In this document: in pieces, positions 8,482 to 20,371 of the stretch
How positions within the stretch are numbered: the stretch's first letter is position 1
Layout of the letters: each line of letters begins with the position of its first letter
Origin: Marinomonas rhizomae
GTDB taxonomy: Bacteria > Pseudomonadota > Gammaproteobacteria > Pseudomonadales > Marinomonadaceae
Direction: 5' to 3'
Assembly (NCBI RefSeq): GCF_003315485.1
Contig: NZ_QNSE01000004.1
Coordinates: 1 to 64,000 of the forward strand
Length of the DNA stretch: 64,000 nt
Notes under the pieces: generated by a model
What the model saw: the letters and a program-made list of their open reading frames with translations, nothing else
The model's database searches: none
Told to the model about the DNA's origin: nothing
Program-made: the position numbers and the translations under genes

Positions 8482-9510
8482 TTATGATAAGTCTAATTCA
8501 GTGACCACAGGCTTGTAACCACAAAACATCATCACTAGGTTGCGAAAGCCGGTTTCGCTACTTGGGCCATCTAATCCTTTTATGCTTTGATCAATTAAAG
8601 CTAAGTAGTTTTGCATATAAGGCAAAGTGACTTTGTTGTGCCGTGACATGGCGCTTTCGTAAAAAGGTACGCGCTTGTCCCAAATTTTTTCGCCTTGGCA
8701 GGCCTGTTTAAAACTAGAAGATTGCATGCTTTGTAGTAAGTTTGCCAAGGTTTGGATTTCGCGATTGAAGAGCCAAAGAATAATGTTGGCCTCGACGCCT
8801 TCACCTAACAGTTGATGTAGACAGTGCATGGCGTCTTTGGTTTTTCCCATCAACAGTCTATCGCTTAAATCATAAATTGAGTAACGGCTGCTGTCGGCAA
8901 CAGACTCAGCGACTTTCTCTGCATCAATTTGGATGCCCTGTCCATGCGTGAGAGCAAGTTTTTCTAGCTCTTGAGAAAGTGCTAGTAGGTTGCCTTCACC
9001 GCGTTCACAAATCATGCTAGCGGCATCGCGAGTAAGTGATAAATCGAGTGCTTGCGCTCTTTGTTGCACCCAGGCGGGTAATCTATTCGCATCTATTGGC
9101 CAGATTTGTATGAACACGCCTTGTGATTCCAATTGAGTGAACCACTTGGTTTTTTGAGTTCGTACATCAATTTTGGGTAGGGTGAGCAAAATAATGTTGT
9201 CTTCGCTCAACGACTGGCCTAATTGCGTTAACGCTTTGCTGTGCTTTTCGCCCATTTTGTCTATTTGAATATCAAACAGGCGACGAGTTGAGAATAAGGA
9301 TAAGCTCTGGTTTTCGTTGATGACATCTTGCCAATCAAACTGTGCATCAGCAACGAAGCGCAGACGTTCATCAATATTATGCTGTTGGGCCGTTTTGCGA
9401 ATGGTGTCTGCTGCTTCTTGACACAATAAGACTTCATCACCAGAAATAATATAAATAGGTGCTAAACTCTTTTTTAACTGTGCTGGTAACTGGTCAGCTC
9501 TGACTTTCAT
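8482..9510 (-). CDS. holA: DNA polymerase III subunit delta
   Basis: 342 residues, the usual length for HolA, the clamp-loader subunit that opens the beta clamp. The N-terminal IYIISGDEVLLCQEAADTIR is the conserved P-loop-like opening of the family, and LLTLPKID plus the C-terminal NLVMMFCGYKP fit. It follows lptE on the same strand, as in the conserved leuS-lptE-holA order, but with a 215-bp gap instead of the near-contact seen in E. coli. Confidence 0.95.
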   Translation of the reverse strand: MKVRADQLPAQLKKSLAPIYIISGDEVLLCQEAADTIRKTAQQHNIDERLRFVADAQFDWQDVINENQSLSLFSTRRLFDIQIDKMGEKHSKALTQLGQSLSEDNIILLTLPKIDVRTQKTKWFTQLESQGVFIQIWPIDANRLPAWVQQRAQALDLSLTRDAASMICERGEGNLLALSQELEKLALTHGQGIQIDAEKVAESVADSSRYSIYDLSDRLLMGKTKDAMHCLHQLLGEGVEANIILWLFNREIQTLANLLQSMQSSSFKQACQGEKIWDKRVPFYESAMSRHNKVTLPYMQNYLALIDQSIKGLDGPSSETGFRNLVMMFCGYKPVVTELDLS

Positions 9511-9631
9511 TCTGAGACCTTTTCACTATTACTGTGCTCTTCAATACTTTGTTAAAAACAAACGCAAAATGCTCATTTATAACCAATAACTCGGCTTTGG
9601 TTCCCTGCATCGTTTTAATAAATACATCCAT
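9494..9631 (-). other. Doubtful 45-residue frame between lptE and holA
   Basis: The lptE-holA gap contains one ATG frame of 45 codons that overlaps the holA start by 17 bp. The upstream GGATAG is a weak ribosome site and the product resembles nothing I know. It may be chance. No other feature is visible in the gap. Confidence 0.12.
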
Positions 9632-9725
9632 GTAGCTATCCGTTTTTTCGGTTATTTTTGCCTAGTCTTGGTTTCGCTCGTGACATAGTGCAAAGGCTTC
9701 ATGGTTTGTCTAAAAGTGATGCGAG

Positions 9726-10241
9726 TTATAATGGGGCATAACTTAAGTCATATACTAATTGTTTTGCTAGGTCTTCATACATAATAGCGACTTGTGATGT
9801 GTTGTATGAAAGTTTGGCACTTGCTTCAGCATTCTGATTAGTGAGTGTTTTTGTGGTGTTAATAGATCGCGGTCCATAAAGAGACTTGCCATCCGCTTGG
9901 CGAATAAAGTAGTTACTGCTTAAACGGCGCTGAAGTTGCGATACATCATTAGAGGCGTCACGAGCTAGTTCTATATCTTGTGTTTTAATGGCATTGATTT
10001 TTAGATTCAGAGTATCTTGATTCGCAGAGGCTTTATCGATAACGACAACACCTGCTTTGGTAAGCGCAATGCGTAAGGATCGATCAAAGCGATCAGAGCC
10101 GCTTTCAGAAGTTAGGGTTAATACTTTTAGTCTGGTTGGAATGTTGCTTTCGCCACGTAAATGGAATCCACAGGCGACAATGCTCATGGTTAGCAGCGCT
10201 AATAAAACGAGACGAGTTGTTTGTGTTAATGCGGCTATCAT
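9726..10241 (-). CDS. lptE: LPS-assembly lipoprotein LptE
   Basis: 171 residues. A short hydrophobic leader ends in the lipobox IVAC, with Cys24 followed by GFHLRG, the typical LptE mature start. LptE is the outer-membrane lipoprotein that plugs the LptD barrel and delivers lipopolysaccharide to the cell surface. It follows leuS and precedes holA, the classical gammaproteobacterial order. A stem-loop with a T-run stands between leuS and this gene, so part of the leuS transcript may stop there. Confidence 0.93.
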   Translation of the reverse strand: MIAALTQTTRLVLLALLTMSIVACGFHLRGESNIPTRLKVLTLTSESGSDRFDRSLRIALTKAGVVVIDKASANQDTLNLKINAIKTQDIELARDASNDVSQLQRRLSSNYFIRQADGKSLYGPRSINTTKTLTNQNAEASAKLSYNTSQVAIMYEDLAKQLVYDLSYAPL

Positions 10242-10272
10242 ATCCGTGATCTCTATTTTGTGTGAAGGGAAA

Positions 10273-10295
10273 AAGGGATGGTAGAACCATCCCTT
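10273..10295 (-). terminator. Intrinsic terminator between leuS and lptE
   Basis: On the minus strand AAGGGATGGT, a 3-nt loop and ACCATCCCTT form a perfect 10-bp stem that runs into TTTTTC. It starts 11 bp after the leuS stop and ends about 32 bp before the lptE start. It may end most leuS transcripts or attenuate lptE-holA. Confidence 0.8.
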
Positions 10296-10305
10296 AGAGC
10301 CTCAA

Positions 10306-12762
<2,457 letters not shown>

Positions 12763-12820
12763 TTATCCCGTGATCGACGAAAGGTTGGTAGACCTGTATT
12801 CTCTTTAATGAAAAGAGGCC

Positions 12821-12826
12821 ATTATA
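12821..12826 (-). promoter_or_regulatory. Likely -10 box of the leuS promoter
   Basis: The minus strand reads GCCGCTATAATGGCC, a perfect TATAAT about 68 bp before the leuS start. No convincing -35 hexamer is at 17 bp; TTGCAT lies 20 bp off. Confidence 0.5.
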
Positions 12827-12929
12827 GCGGCATAGCTCAAGATAATGATGCAATAGCCAACAGAGTCCGAAAATATCCGCTATTTTATAGAGATGGAGCC
12901 CTAATTAGAAGGTGCATAGAGGAGGAGTT

Positions 12930-13376
12930 ATGAAATCTATGAAAAAAGATTCGTCAAATAGCGAAATCGAATCCAATCTAGTCGAAGAAGCTCGTAAAAC
13001 ATTGACTGGAGCGAAGGATTGGTTTTTAGAAGATGTTGCCCTGATGACAGCCTACTGGCATGACAAAATGGGTTACACCGAAGCATGGGTTGATGCGAAT
13101 TGGCATTACGTGCTTGATGAAAGCCATGAATTGGCCGAAGAGCTTGATGAGAAAGAAGATATAGCCTTGTTATGGTTGATTAATCACGCCAACAATAATC
13201 CTGTACCGTTAGAGGAATGTCATGTGGTCGGGACAGTGGTTGAGCCTGGAAGTTATCATTGTATGTCTTGTGGATATGACAATGTGGTCGAGGCCAAACA
13301 AGCGTTAGCGCCTTGTGAAGTATGTCATTATGGTTTGATGTCGACTCATGATGATCAGGCAATTAAAGCTGAGTAA
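12930..13376 (+). CDS. ybeL: YbeL-like zinc-ribbon protein (DUF1451)
   Basis: 148 residues. The last third has two CxxC pairs, CMSCGYDN and CEVCHYG, that form a zinc ribbon; the N-terminal part is acidic and helical. It resembles E. coli YbeL of the DUF1451 family, which also sits beside leuS. The molecular role is unknown. I chose ATG 12930 because GGAGGAG (12921-12927) stands just before it; a GTG at 12912 would add six codons but would overlap that ribosome site. A strong terminator follows. Confidence 0.85.
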   Translation: MKSMKKDSSNSEIESNLVEEARKTLTGAKDWFLEDVALMTAYWHDKMGYTEAWVDANWHYVLDESHELAEELDEKEDIALLWLINHANNNPVPLEECHVVGTVVEPGSYHCMSCGYDNVVEAKQALAPCEVCHYGLMSTHDDQAIKAE

Positions 13377-13420
13377 TTAGCCACTGGCTTTTGATTGATT
13401 AACATGTGTTTGGTGTATAT

Positions 13421-13461
13421 AAAAATACGGCGCAACAATTCATTTGTTGCGCCGTATTTTT
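13421..13461. terminator. Strong bidirectional intrinsic terminator
   Basis: AAAAATACGGCGCAACAA (13421-13438) and TTGTTGCGCCGTATTTTT (13444-13461) are a perfect 18-bp inverted repeat with a 5-nt loop, with T-runs on both strands. It sits between the convergent ybeL-like gene and lnt and should stop transcription from both. Confidence 0.93.
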
Positions 13462-13482
13462 ATCAGATAGGTAGTCTATTGG

Positions 13483-15054
13483 TTAAGTGTTTTTATTATT
13501 GAGCACTACCCCAGTTAAGTAGGAAAAGACCAGGCAAATACCCAGTAACAAAAAGGTTGGCCAATAGCCCCATTGCACATAAGGTGTATTGCCTGTAAAG
13601 GCTTTTGCCTCGGCCGTTAGGGTTGTTCTCTCAAACTGTGGTGCTTGTTCAACGATTTCACCTTTTTCATTAATGAATGCAGTAATACCTGTGTTGGTCG
13701 CGCGAATAACATAGCGACCAGATTCTTTTGCTCTGAATTGTGCGATTTGCAAATGCTGCCAAGGGCCGAAAGACGTGCCAAACCAGCCATCATTACTAAT
13801 CGTGATTAGAAAATCACTGTCTCTTACCATTCGTCTTACCTGCTCGGCATAAACAATTTCATAACAAATGAAGGGAGCGATACCCCATTCGCCAACCTGA
13901 AGAACTGGCTGATTGTCATCGCCAGGTTTAAAACTGGACATAGGCATGCCGAACACATCTAGAATCGGGCCTATGTATTCTGCAAACGGAATGTATTCGC
14001 CAAAGGGAACCAGTCTGCGTTTGTAATAAAGACCAAACCCATTACCAGTTGCCCATATCGCATTGTAGTAGTTTTTTTTGTCTTCGCTTATATCGGGAAT
14101 GCCAGTAATTAACGTGGTGTTGGTGTTTTTTAGCTCTTTACTGAAGCTGGCTAAATAGGGTTTTATTCTAGGATAAGAATACGTGATGGCCGTTTCAGGC
14201 CAGACCACTAATTCACTGTCTAAGTGCTCTATCGTTGCTTGTTGGTAATAGGCTAGGGATTTTCCAGCCGTTTCGGCCCGCCATTTTTCATCTTGCTTTA
14301 CATTGCCTTGTACCAAGGTGGTTTTTAAGGTGCCTGTTTGCTTTACCCAAGAAACAGGGGAGTAGCTTAAATAGGCTGAACCTAACCAGATGGCTATAAG
14401 TACAAAACACAGCATAAGCTGATTGGTGTGTTTTAATAGTACTCCGCCGATCACGCTAGAAGTCAATATAACGCAAGAACTAGTGAGCCAGATACCGCCA
14501 ATGGGTAACAGTTCAAATAGCCAAGTGTTTTCAATTGCATAGCCAGGTAGCAGCCAAGGGAAACCAGTAAACAGCGTACTTCTGGCAAACTCACCAAGCA
14601 ATAAAGCGAACGTGATCCATAGGCTAGCAGGAGTTTTCGGAAAGCGCTGGATGAGCTTCCATGATGTCCATGCAGATAGTGCCCAAAAAATGCAGAGCAC
14701 AGCAACAAAGGAAAAAGTAATGAGCCCAGCAATTAGACTGCCAACTTGTCCGTATTCGGCAATGCTAATATATACCCAGGAAACGCCAGCACCGAAAAAA
14801 CCTAATGCAACAGAGGCTCCGCGCCAAAAGGCGGATTTTGCTGTTGTGCTAGTGAAAGTGAGCAAACTGAATACGATTAGGCTAATAAAGTAGCCGGGCC
14901 AGAAGTGAAAAGGTGAGAAGCTAGTGACACCTAATGCACCAGCAATAACGCCGATCAGGCCAATCAATGCGGGAGGTGTCTTGGAGAGTTGAGCTGTTAA
15001 GCGCGACTCCCACCCCGTCTTGGTATGGGTTAAGTCGGGGTGAGGTATGGTCAT
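13483..15054 (-). CDS. lnt: Apolipoprotein N-acyltransferase
   Basis: 523 residues, family length. The N-terminal half has about six to seven membrane segments; the C-terminal half is a nitrilase-like periplasmic domain with VVWPETA (catalytic Glu), a lysine in YKRRLVPFGEY and the nucleophile Cys in PFICYEIVYAE. A last membrane segment ends the protein. Lnt adds the third acyl chain to outer-membrane lipoproteins at the inner membrane. It follows corC by 1 bp, and is the last gene of the miaB-ybeZ-ybeY-corC-lnt block, before the strong terminator. Confidence 0.95.
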   Translation of the reverse strand: MTIPHPDLTHTKTGWESRLTAQLSKTPPALIGLIGVIAGALGVTSFSPFHFWPGYFISLIVFSLLTFTSTTAKSAFWRGASVALGFFGAGVSWVYISIAEYGQVGSLIAGLITFSFVAVLCIFWALSAWTSWKLIQRFPKTPASLWITFALLLGEFARSTLFTGFPWLLPGYAIENTWLFELLPIGGIWLTSSCVILTSSVIGGVLLKHTNQLMLCFVLIAIWLGSAYLSYSPVSWVKQTGTLKTTLVQGNVKQDEKWRAETAGKSLAYYQQATIEHLDSELVVWPETAITYSYPRIKPYLASFSKELKNTNTTLITGIPDISEDKKNYYNAIWATGNGFGLYYKRRLVPFGEYIPFAEYIGPILDVFGMPMSSFKPGDDNQPVLQVGEWGIAPFICYEIVYAEQVRRMVRDSDFLITISNDGWFGTSFGPWQHLQIAQFRAKESGRYVIRATNTGITAFINEKGEIVEQAPQFERTTLTAEAKAFTGNTPYVQWGYWPTFLLLGICLVFSYLTGVVLNNKNT

Positions 15055-15055
15055 A

Positions 15056-15922
15056 TTAATCTTGTGTATTGATGGTTGGTTTGGTGACTTGAATGGTTTT
15101 AATTCGGCGTCCGTCAGACTTCACAATACGGAAATGGAAGTCATTGAAGAAAAGCTCTTCATCACGTAGTGGAACGTGACCAAATTGTTGGACCAGTATT
15201 CCGCCAATGGTATCGAACTCTTCTTCGTTGAGGTCAACTTTAAAAAATTCATTGAAATCTTCAACTGGGCACAACGCCGGTACAAGATACACGCCAGGTT
15301 CGGTTGTGACTTGAATGCCTTCGTCATCTAGTTTGTCGGTTTCGTCTTCAATTTCACCAACAATCTGCTCTAACACGTCTTCAATCGTGACTAAGCCAGA
15401 AACGCTGCCGTATTCGTCTAGCACTAGTGCCATGTGATAACGTTTGGTGCGAAAGTCATTTAGCAATACGTTTAGGCGTTTGCTTTCAGGAATAAAGTTA
15501 GCAGGGCGTAAACGCGCTAAAATATCTTCTATTGTGATATCGCCTTCTTTGAATAATAAAGGCAATAAGTCCTTGGCAAGTAGAACACCGAGAATTTCAT
15601 CTGAGTCCTCACCAACTACAGGGAAGCGTGAATGAGAAGAATCTATTATTTTACGAATTGACGTTTTAGGGTCATCTTCGGACTTAATGATCACCATTTG
15701 AGAAGGTGGAATCATGATGTCGCGTGCTTGAACTTCAGAAACTTCTAGCGCACCTTCTACAATAGTGAAGGCATCACGATCAATAACGTCGGATTTCACT
15801 GCGGCTTCTAAAAGTTTAACGATGTCACCACGACTGCGTGGTTCGTCGTTAAATGCTTGGGTTAAACGTTCAAACCAAGATTTTTGTTGATCGTTGGATA
15901 AACTCGATCGGTCGTCACTCAT
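15056..15922 (-). CDS. corC: CorC/HlyC-family protein (magnesium/cobalt efflux)
   Basis: 288 residues with two CBS domains (around VQARDIMIPPSQM and ALVLDEYGSVSGLVTIED) and a C-terminal CorC_HlyC domain (DTIGGILVQQFGHVP). There are no membrane spans, as in E. coli CorC/YbeX. The family is linked with Mg/Co efflux and, through YbeX, with ribosome metabolism. It stands between ybeY and lnt, 1 bp from lnt, the conserved order, so it is surely part of the same operon. Confidence 0.93.
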   Translation of the reverse strand: MSDDRSSLSNDQQKSWFERLTQAFNDEPRSRGDIVKLLEAAVKSDVIDRDAFTIVEGALEVSEVQARDIMIPPSQMVIIKSEDDPKTSIRKIIDSSHSRFPVVGEDSDEILGVLLAKDLLPLLFKEGDITIEDILARLRPANFIPESKRLNVLLNDFRTKRYHMALVLDEYGSVSGLVTIEDVLEQIVGEIEDETDKLDDEGIQVTTEPGVYLVPALCPVEDFNEFFKVDLNEEEFDTIGGILVQQFGHVPLRDEELFFNDFHFRIVKSDGRRIKTIQVTKPTINTQD

Positions 15923-15934
15923 TGGGGTGTTAAC

Positions 15935-16399
15935 TCACTCTTTAATCAAATAAGGATCGGAAATCGATAAGGAAGCTAGTAACTCTGTTTCTATCGATTC
16001 CATTTCATCTGCTTCATCATCATTTATATGGTCATAGCCGCGTAAATGCAAGATGCCATGGATAGTCATATGAGCCCAATGATGTAATAACTCTTTATCT
16101 TGTTCTACGGCTTCTTTTGCCACAATTTGAGTGCAGATGACCAAATCGCCTAATAATGGAATTTCTAACCCAGGAGGAGCCTCGAATGGAAAGGATAAGA
16201 CGTTGGTAGGCTTGTCTTTGCCACGGTACTCATGATTAAGTGCGTGGCTTTCTTCTTCATCGACAATGCGAATGGTGACTTCAAACTCTTCATCAGAGTC
16301 CGAAAGGGCCTGTTCGACCCAGTGTTTAAAATCTTCTTCGCTTGGAATGTTCGCAGTATCTTCTGTCGCGATTTGTAGATCAAGTTCTAAATGCGCCAT
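15935..16399 (-). CDS. ybeY: Endoribonuclease YbeY
   Basis: 154 residues. The C-terminal third carries [11 protein letters not shown], the zinc-binding HGxLHLxGYDH signature of UPF0054/YbeY. The enzyme is a single-strand RNase needed for 16S rRNA 3'-end maturation and ribosome quality control. It starts on the last base of the ybeZ stop codon (overlap at 16399) and is followed 12 bp later by corC, so it is translationally coupled to its functional partner ybeZ. Confidence 0.95.
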   Translation of the reverse strand: MAHLELDLQIATEDTANIPSEEDFKHWVEQALSDSDEEFEVTIRIVDEEESHALNHEYRGKDKPTNVLSFPFEAPPGLEIPLLGDLVICTQIVAKEAVEQDKELLHHWAHMTIHGILHLRGYDHINDDEADEMESIETELLASLSISDPYLIKE

Positions 16400-17445
16400 T
16401 ATTTGCTACCTGCAGACTGTTCTGCGTGCGCTATTAAGCGAGCTTCAGTTCGTGCTTTCTTTTCTTCTTCAACTTCAATGTCAAACTTGTCATAAGCCTC
16501 AACAATACGCTGCACTAGCGGGTGACGAACGACGTCAGCAGAGCTGAAGTGTGTCATGCTGATGCCATTAACGTCGTTTAATACATGCATTGCTTGAGCT
16601 AAGCCAGAGCTTGTGCCACGAGGTAGATCGACCTGAGTGGTGTCACCTGTGATTACAGCCGTTGAACCAAAGCCGATACGTGTTAAAAACATCTTCATCT
16701 GTTCTTTTGTTGTATTTTGGCTTTCATCAAGAATGATGAAGGCGTTATTCAAAGTACGACCACGCATGAAGGCAAGGGGGGCGATTTCAATGACATTTTT
16801 TTCAATCAGCTTATCAACCAATTCGAAACCAAGCATTTCATACAAGGCATCATAAAGAGGGCGTAAGTACGGGTCTATTTTTTGTGATAAATCACCGGGT
16901 AAGAACCCCAGTTTTTCACCCGCTTCAACCGCAGGACGAACCAACATAATACGTTCAACACGATCGGCTTCGAGTGCTTCGACCGCACAAGCCACTGCCA
17001 AGTAAGTTTTGCCTGTACCAGCAGGTCCGATGCCAAAATTAATATCGTGTTTACGAATTTGCTTGACGTAGCCTTGTTGGTTTTTACCTTTCGGTTTGAT
17101 GAAGGCTTTGCGAGTTTTAATCACCAGCTGATCAGATTTTTCTTTTTTGCTACTGGTGAGCGATTCTATCGCTGACTCTTGTAGATAAAGATGAATCGTT
17201 TCGGGTGATATTTCTGTATTCGCTAGCGCTTCGCGGTAGAGGTTTTCTAGCAGCGTTTTTGTTGCCGCTACATGTTCAGAGTTTTCACCGGAAATGTCGA
17301 ATAGCTCGGCACGATACTTAATAGAGACATCAAGTCGTTTTTCGATTAACTTGATGTTCTCATCGAGTTGACCGCACAGTCCAACCAAAGCGTCGGCTTC
17401 GGCAGGAACTAAACGGATTTGTTGGGTTGTCTGTGTGGTTTCCAA
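16399..17445 (-). CDS. ybeZ: PhoH-like ATPase YbeZ
   Basis: 348 residues. The PhoH core begins near 135 with the P-loop [11 protein letters not shown] and continues through the [19 protein letters not shown] segment and [11 protein letters not shown] (Walker B). YbeZ is a PhoH-type ATPase/helicase that works with YbeY in rRNA processing. It is 13 bp after miaB and overlaps the ybeY start by one base, the normal arrangement in gammaproteobacteria. Confidence 0.95.
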   Translation of the reverse strand: METTQTTQQIRLVPAEADALVGLCGQLDENIKLIEKRLDVSIKYRAELFDISGENSEHVAATKTLLENLYREALANTEISPETIHLYLQESAIESLTSSKKEKSDQLVIKTRKAFIKPKGKNQQGYVKQIRKHDINFGIGPAGTGKTYLAVACAVEALEADRVERIMLVRPAVEAGEKLGFLPGDLSQKIDPYLRPLYDALYEMLGFELVDKLIEKNVIEIAPLAFMRGRTLNNAFIILDESQNTTKEQMKMFLTRIGFGSTAVITGDTTQVDLPRGTSSGLAQAMHVLNDVNGISMTHFSSADVVRHPLVQRIVEAYDKFDIEVEEEKKARTEARLIAHAEQSAGSK

Positions 17446-17458
17446 GATTTACCTTTGA

Positions 17459-18814
17459 TTATTGAAGTACGAAGTCAGAATCAAGTTCAGAGCTTACCAG
17501 TTCACCCAGTAGGGAATTAGGGTAAGCATCTGTAATAACAACATCTGCAAATTTACCAATTAGTTGAGGATCGAACGCGCGGAAATTTACAATCCGGTTG
17601 TTTTCTGTTCGACCTTGAAGTTGTCCCGGGTCTCGAGGCGAATAGCCACTAACCAGAATGCGCTGCATTTCACCGACCATAGACAAGCTAATGTCGTAAG
17701 CCTGTTGGCTAATACGGCGTTGTAAAATAGCTAGTCGCTCTTTCTTAATGTCTTCTGGCGTGTCATCTTCTAAATCAGACGCAGGTGTCCCTGGTCGTTG
17801 ACTGTATACAAAACTAAACGAGTGATCAAAGCCGATCTCTTGAATTAAATTCATGGTATCGACAAAGTCGTCATCCGTTTCGCCTGGGAAGCCAATGATA
17901 AAATCAGAAGATAAACTAATTCCTGGGCGCGCTTCTTTAATGCGGTTGATTTTATCAATGTAATATTGACGGTCATGGCCACGTTTCATAGCGCTGAGTA
18001 TATTGTCGGCTCCACTTTGTACCGGTAGGTGTAAGTGACTGACCAGTTTAGGTTCGTTACGGAAAGCTTCGATTAAGCTGTCGCTGAACTCTACTGGGTG
18101 AGACGTTGTAAAGCGAATTCGCTCAACACCATCTATTTGTGCAACCGCATGAATGATGTCTGCAAGGTCGGCTTCGTCACCTTCCATTGTATCGCCACGG
18201 TAGGCGTTAACGTTTTGCCCTAATAAATGAACTTCACGTACGCCTTGTTCTGCAAGTTGCAAAACTTCCTTCAAAATACTGTCAAACGGACGGCTTACTT
18301 CTTCGCCTCGAGTGTAAGGAACCACACAGAAAGTACAGTATTTGCTGCAGCCTTCCATGATAGAGACAAAAGCTTCAGCTCCTTCCACGCGAGGCGCAGG
18401 CAGATGATCAAATTTTTCGATTTCAGGGAAGGTTACATCTGTGATAGGGATGTGTTTTCCTGCAGCATTAACCATATCTGGCAATTTATGCAGAGTCTGA
18501 GGTCCAAAAATCATATCAACATGTTTAGCTCGCTTGCGGATCGCATCGCCTTCTTGGCTCGCTACGCAACCACCTACACCGATAACAAGGTCTGGATTTT
18601 TTTGCTTTAACTTCTTCCATCGACCTAGTTGGTGATAGACCTTGTCTTGCGCTTTTTCACGAATAGAGCAAGTGTTAAGCAGCAAAACGTCTGCTTCATC
18701 TGCGTTGTCTGTGAGTTCCATTTCATGGCTTTCGCCAAGTAAATCAGCCATACGAGATGAATCGTATTCGTTCATTTGACAGCCATGAGTCTGGATAAAA
18801 AGTTTTTTTGCCAT
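17459..18814 (-). CDS. miaB: tRNA-2-methylthio-N6-dimethylallyladenosine synthase
   Basis: 451 residues, family length. The N-terminal UPF0004 domain has [12 protein letters not shown] and two more cysteines ([15 protein letters not shown]) for the auxiliary cluster; the radical-SAM domain has [20 protein letters not shown] domain ends the protein. MiaB methylthiolates i6A37 of tRNAs that read codons starting with U. It is the first gene of the ybeZYX-lnt block; on the minus strand a TATAAT-like box (ATATAATAGCC) lies about 45 bp upstream. Confidence 0.97.
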   Translation of the reverse strand: MAKKLFIQTHGCQMNEYDSSRMADLLGESHEMELTDNADEADVLLLNTCSIREKAQDKVYHQLGRWKKLKQKNPDLVIGVGGCVASQEGDAIRKRAKHVDMIFGPQTLHKLPDMVNAAGKHIPITDVTFPEIEKFDHLPAPRVEGAEAFVSIMEGCSKYCTFCVVPYTRGEEVSRPFDSILKEVLQLAEQGVREVHLLGQNVNAYRGDTMEGDEADLADIIHAVAQIDGVERIRFTTSHPVEFSDSLIEAFRNEPKLVSHLHLPVQSGADNILSAMKRGHDRQYYIDKINRIKEARPGISLSSDFIIGFPGETDDDFVDTMNLIQEIGFDHSFSFVYSQRPGTPASDLEDDTPEDIKKERLAILQRRISQQAYDISLSMVGEMQRILVSGYSPRDPGQLQGRTENNRIVNFRAFDPQLIGKFADVVITDAYPNSLLGELVSSELDSDFVLQ

Positions 18815-19007
18815 GTAACGTATTAACCTAAAAATGAGTTCGTCTAATCGACTTTGGGGCTATTATATTGGGCTTTGCTTCCGAATCCCAGAGGTGTTCT
18901 GAATTCCCTTCATTTAATCTCGAAATAGTCACCTATTTTGCTGCTGGAGCTTTTGCAAAAGACCAGTCACAATAGCGGCATAATTCAAATGTTAGTGTGG
19001 ATGTGTT

Positions 19008-19736
19008 TTGAGCGTATTTTTTCGTATTCTTTTATTGTCGTTAGCGGTAAGTAGTGATCTTTATGCTGAAAGTGACTTGTTAGAAGAGGGTTCAGAGGTC
19101 AGCTTGGCAACAAGCGACATGCCAAATTTTGCTTTTGGGCTTGGTTATGGCTTGCTGGATGAAAAGTCGCTGATGAATATAGACTTTAAAGTGAATATTC
19201 CGATTAACGACTATTTATCTACACAATTACTGTTAAACAGTAACTATCTTATTACAGGCTCGTCAAAGACTAGTTTCGCGCAATCTGAATTTTCTTCTAA
19301 TTGGTTTTTACGCAATGAATATGGGCGATTGGGTTTAGGTCTCGGTGTGACCGAGTTGGAGCCTATGGATGAAACCCTAAAGACGGAACGCGATGTTATT
19401 GGGCAATTCTTAGGCGAAACATTTATCGGTCCAGTGTCATTAACGGCTAACTACATATCATCTGATACAACGTTAAGTAATGTGACGAGTTCTCGTATTG
19501 GCATTAGTTATTATTTCAATGACGATCTACGCGCTTCTTTATATCGAGAAAAATATAATGTAGATGAAATTGGCTGGCGGCTTGAAACGTATTTTCAACC
19601 CCAAAAATACCGTCGAATGGGCAGCCTAGGGATAATTGCTAGAACGAGCGAAGACTATGATTATTTGGGGATGGTGGCTCTGTATTATTTTGATTATGCC
19701 GTTTCTTTAAAGCAGCGCGAGCGAGAGTTCCATTAA
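19008..19736 (+). CDS. Putative outer-membrane beta-barrel protein, function unknown
   Basis: 242 residues. The first 20 form a signal peptide ending in LYAES. The mature part alternates polar and hydrophobic residues in strand-like runs (FAFGLGYGLL, YGRLGLGLGVTE, SSRIGISYYFNDDLRASLY, LGMVALYYFDYAVSL) and ends with an aromatic-rich strand, as in small outer-membrane barrels. I do not recognise the family. An in-frame stop at 18993 leaves TTG 19008 as the only start that keeps the signal peptide; its ribosome site is weak. It stands alone between miaB and the EVE gene. Confidence 0.65.
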   Translation: MSVFFRILLLSLAVSSDLYAESDLLEEGSEVSLATSDMPNFAFGLGYGLLDEKSLMNIDFKVNIPINDYLSTQLLLNSNYLITGSSKTSFAQSEFSSNWFLRNEYGRLGLGLGVTELEPMDETLKTERDVIGQFLGETFIGPVSLTANYISSDTTLSNVTSSRIGISYYFNDDLRASLYREKYNVDEIGWRLETYFQPQKYRRMGSLGIIARTSEDYDYLGMVALYYFDYAVSLKQREREFH

Positions 19737-19762
19737 TTCTAGTTACGACTTTTCTCGATCTA

Positions 19763-20221
19763 TTATTTCTTTAATAGGGTAACAATGTACTCCCATTCAC
19801 TTTTAGTTATGGGCATGACAGAAAGACGGCTGCCCTTTTGGGTTAGTCGCATATCAGCCAGCTCAGGGTGTTGTTTTAATTCTGCTAGTGTCACTATGGA
19901 TGACCAGTGTTCAACAAACTCTACATCCACCATGAACCAACGTGGTTTTTCTGGCGTTGATTTAACATCGTAATAGGCGCTATTTTTGTCCCAGCTGGTA
20001 TGGTCTGGGTAAGCGTTTTTACAGACTTTGGCTGTTCCAACAATGCCAGCAGGGTTACAGCTAGAGTGATAAAAAAATATCAAATCACCTTCGTTCATTT
20101 CTTTCATGAAATTTCGAGCTTGGTAATTCCTTACGCCATCCCAAGGTGAACGCTTTAATCTTTTTAAATCATTGATTGAAAACGCATCTGGTTCTGATTT
20201 CATTAACCAGTAATTTTGCAT
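19763..20221 (-). CDS. EVE-domain protein
   Basis: 152 residues from the Met that opens YWLMKSEPDAFSI. This start, the PWDGVRNYQARN segment and GDLIFFYHSSC are typical of the EVE fold (PUA-like), related to YTH domains and thought to bind modified bases in DNA or RNA. The biological role is unknown; EVE proteins appear both as stand-alone housekeeping genes and in defence-related fusions, and this one is stand-alone. An upstream in-frame Met at 20248 exists, but CGAGGT lies before 20221 and conservation begins there. Confidence 0.88.
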   Translation of the reverse strand: MQNYWLMKSEPDAFSINDLKRLKRSPWDGVRNYQARNFMKEMNEGDLIFFYHSSCNPAGIVGTAKVCKNAYPDHTSWDKNSAYYDVKSTPEKPRWFMVDVEFVEHWSSIVTLAELKQHPELADMRLTQKGSRLSVMPITKSEWEYIVTLLKK

Positions 20222-20371
20222 GGATACCTCGTTTGCACAATGAAACATACTATATGTTCACGCTTACAGTTATTCTAACTACAATAAGAAGGTGATGCTA
20301 TAATTTGACGTTTTTTTGAATAGGTCTAAATGTATTTCAAAGTCGTTAAGGCCTTGTAATGGAAGAAAAAA

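Noticed and set aside
19763-20221. EVE protein as part of a modification-dependent defence system
   Set aside because: No nuclease, McrB or methyltransferase gene is adjacent; it is a stand-alone EVE protein.
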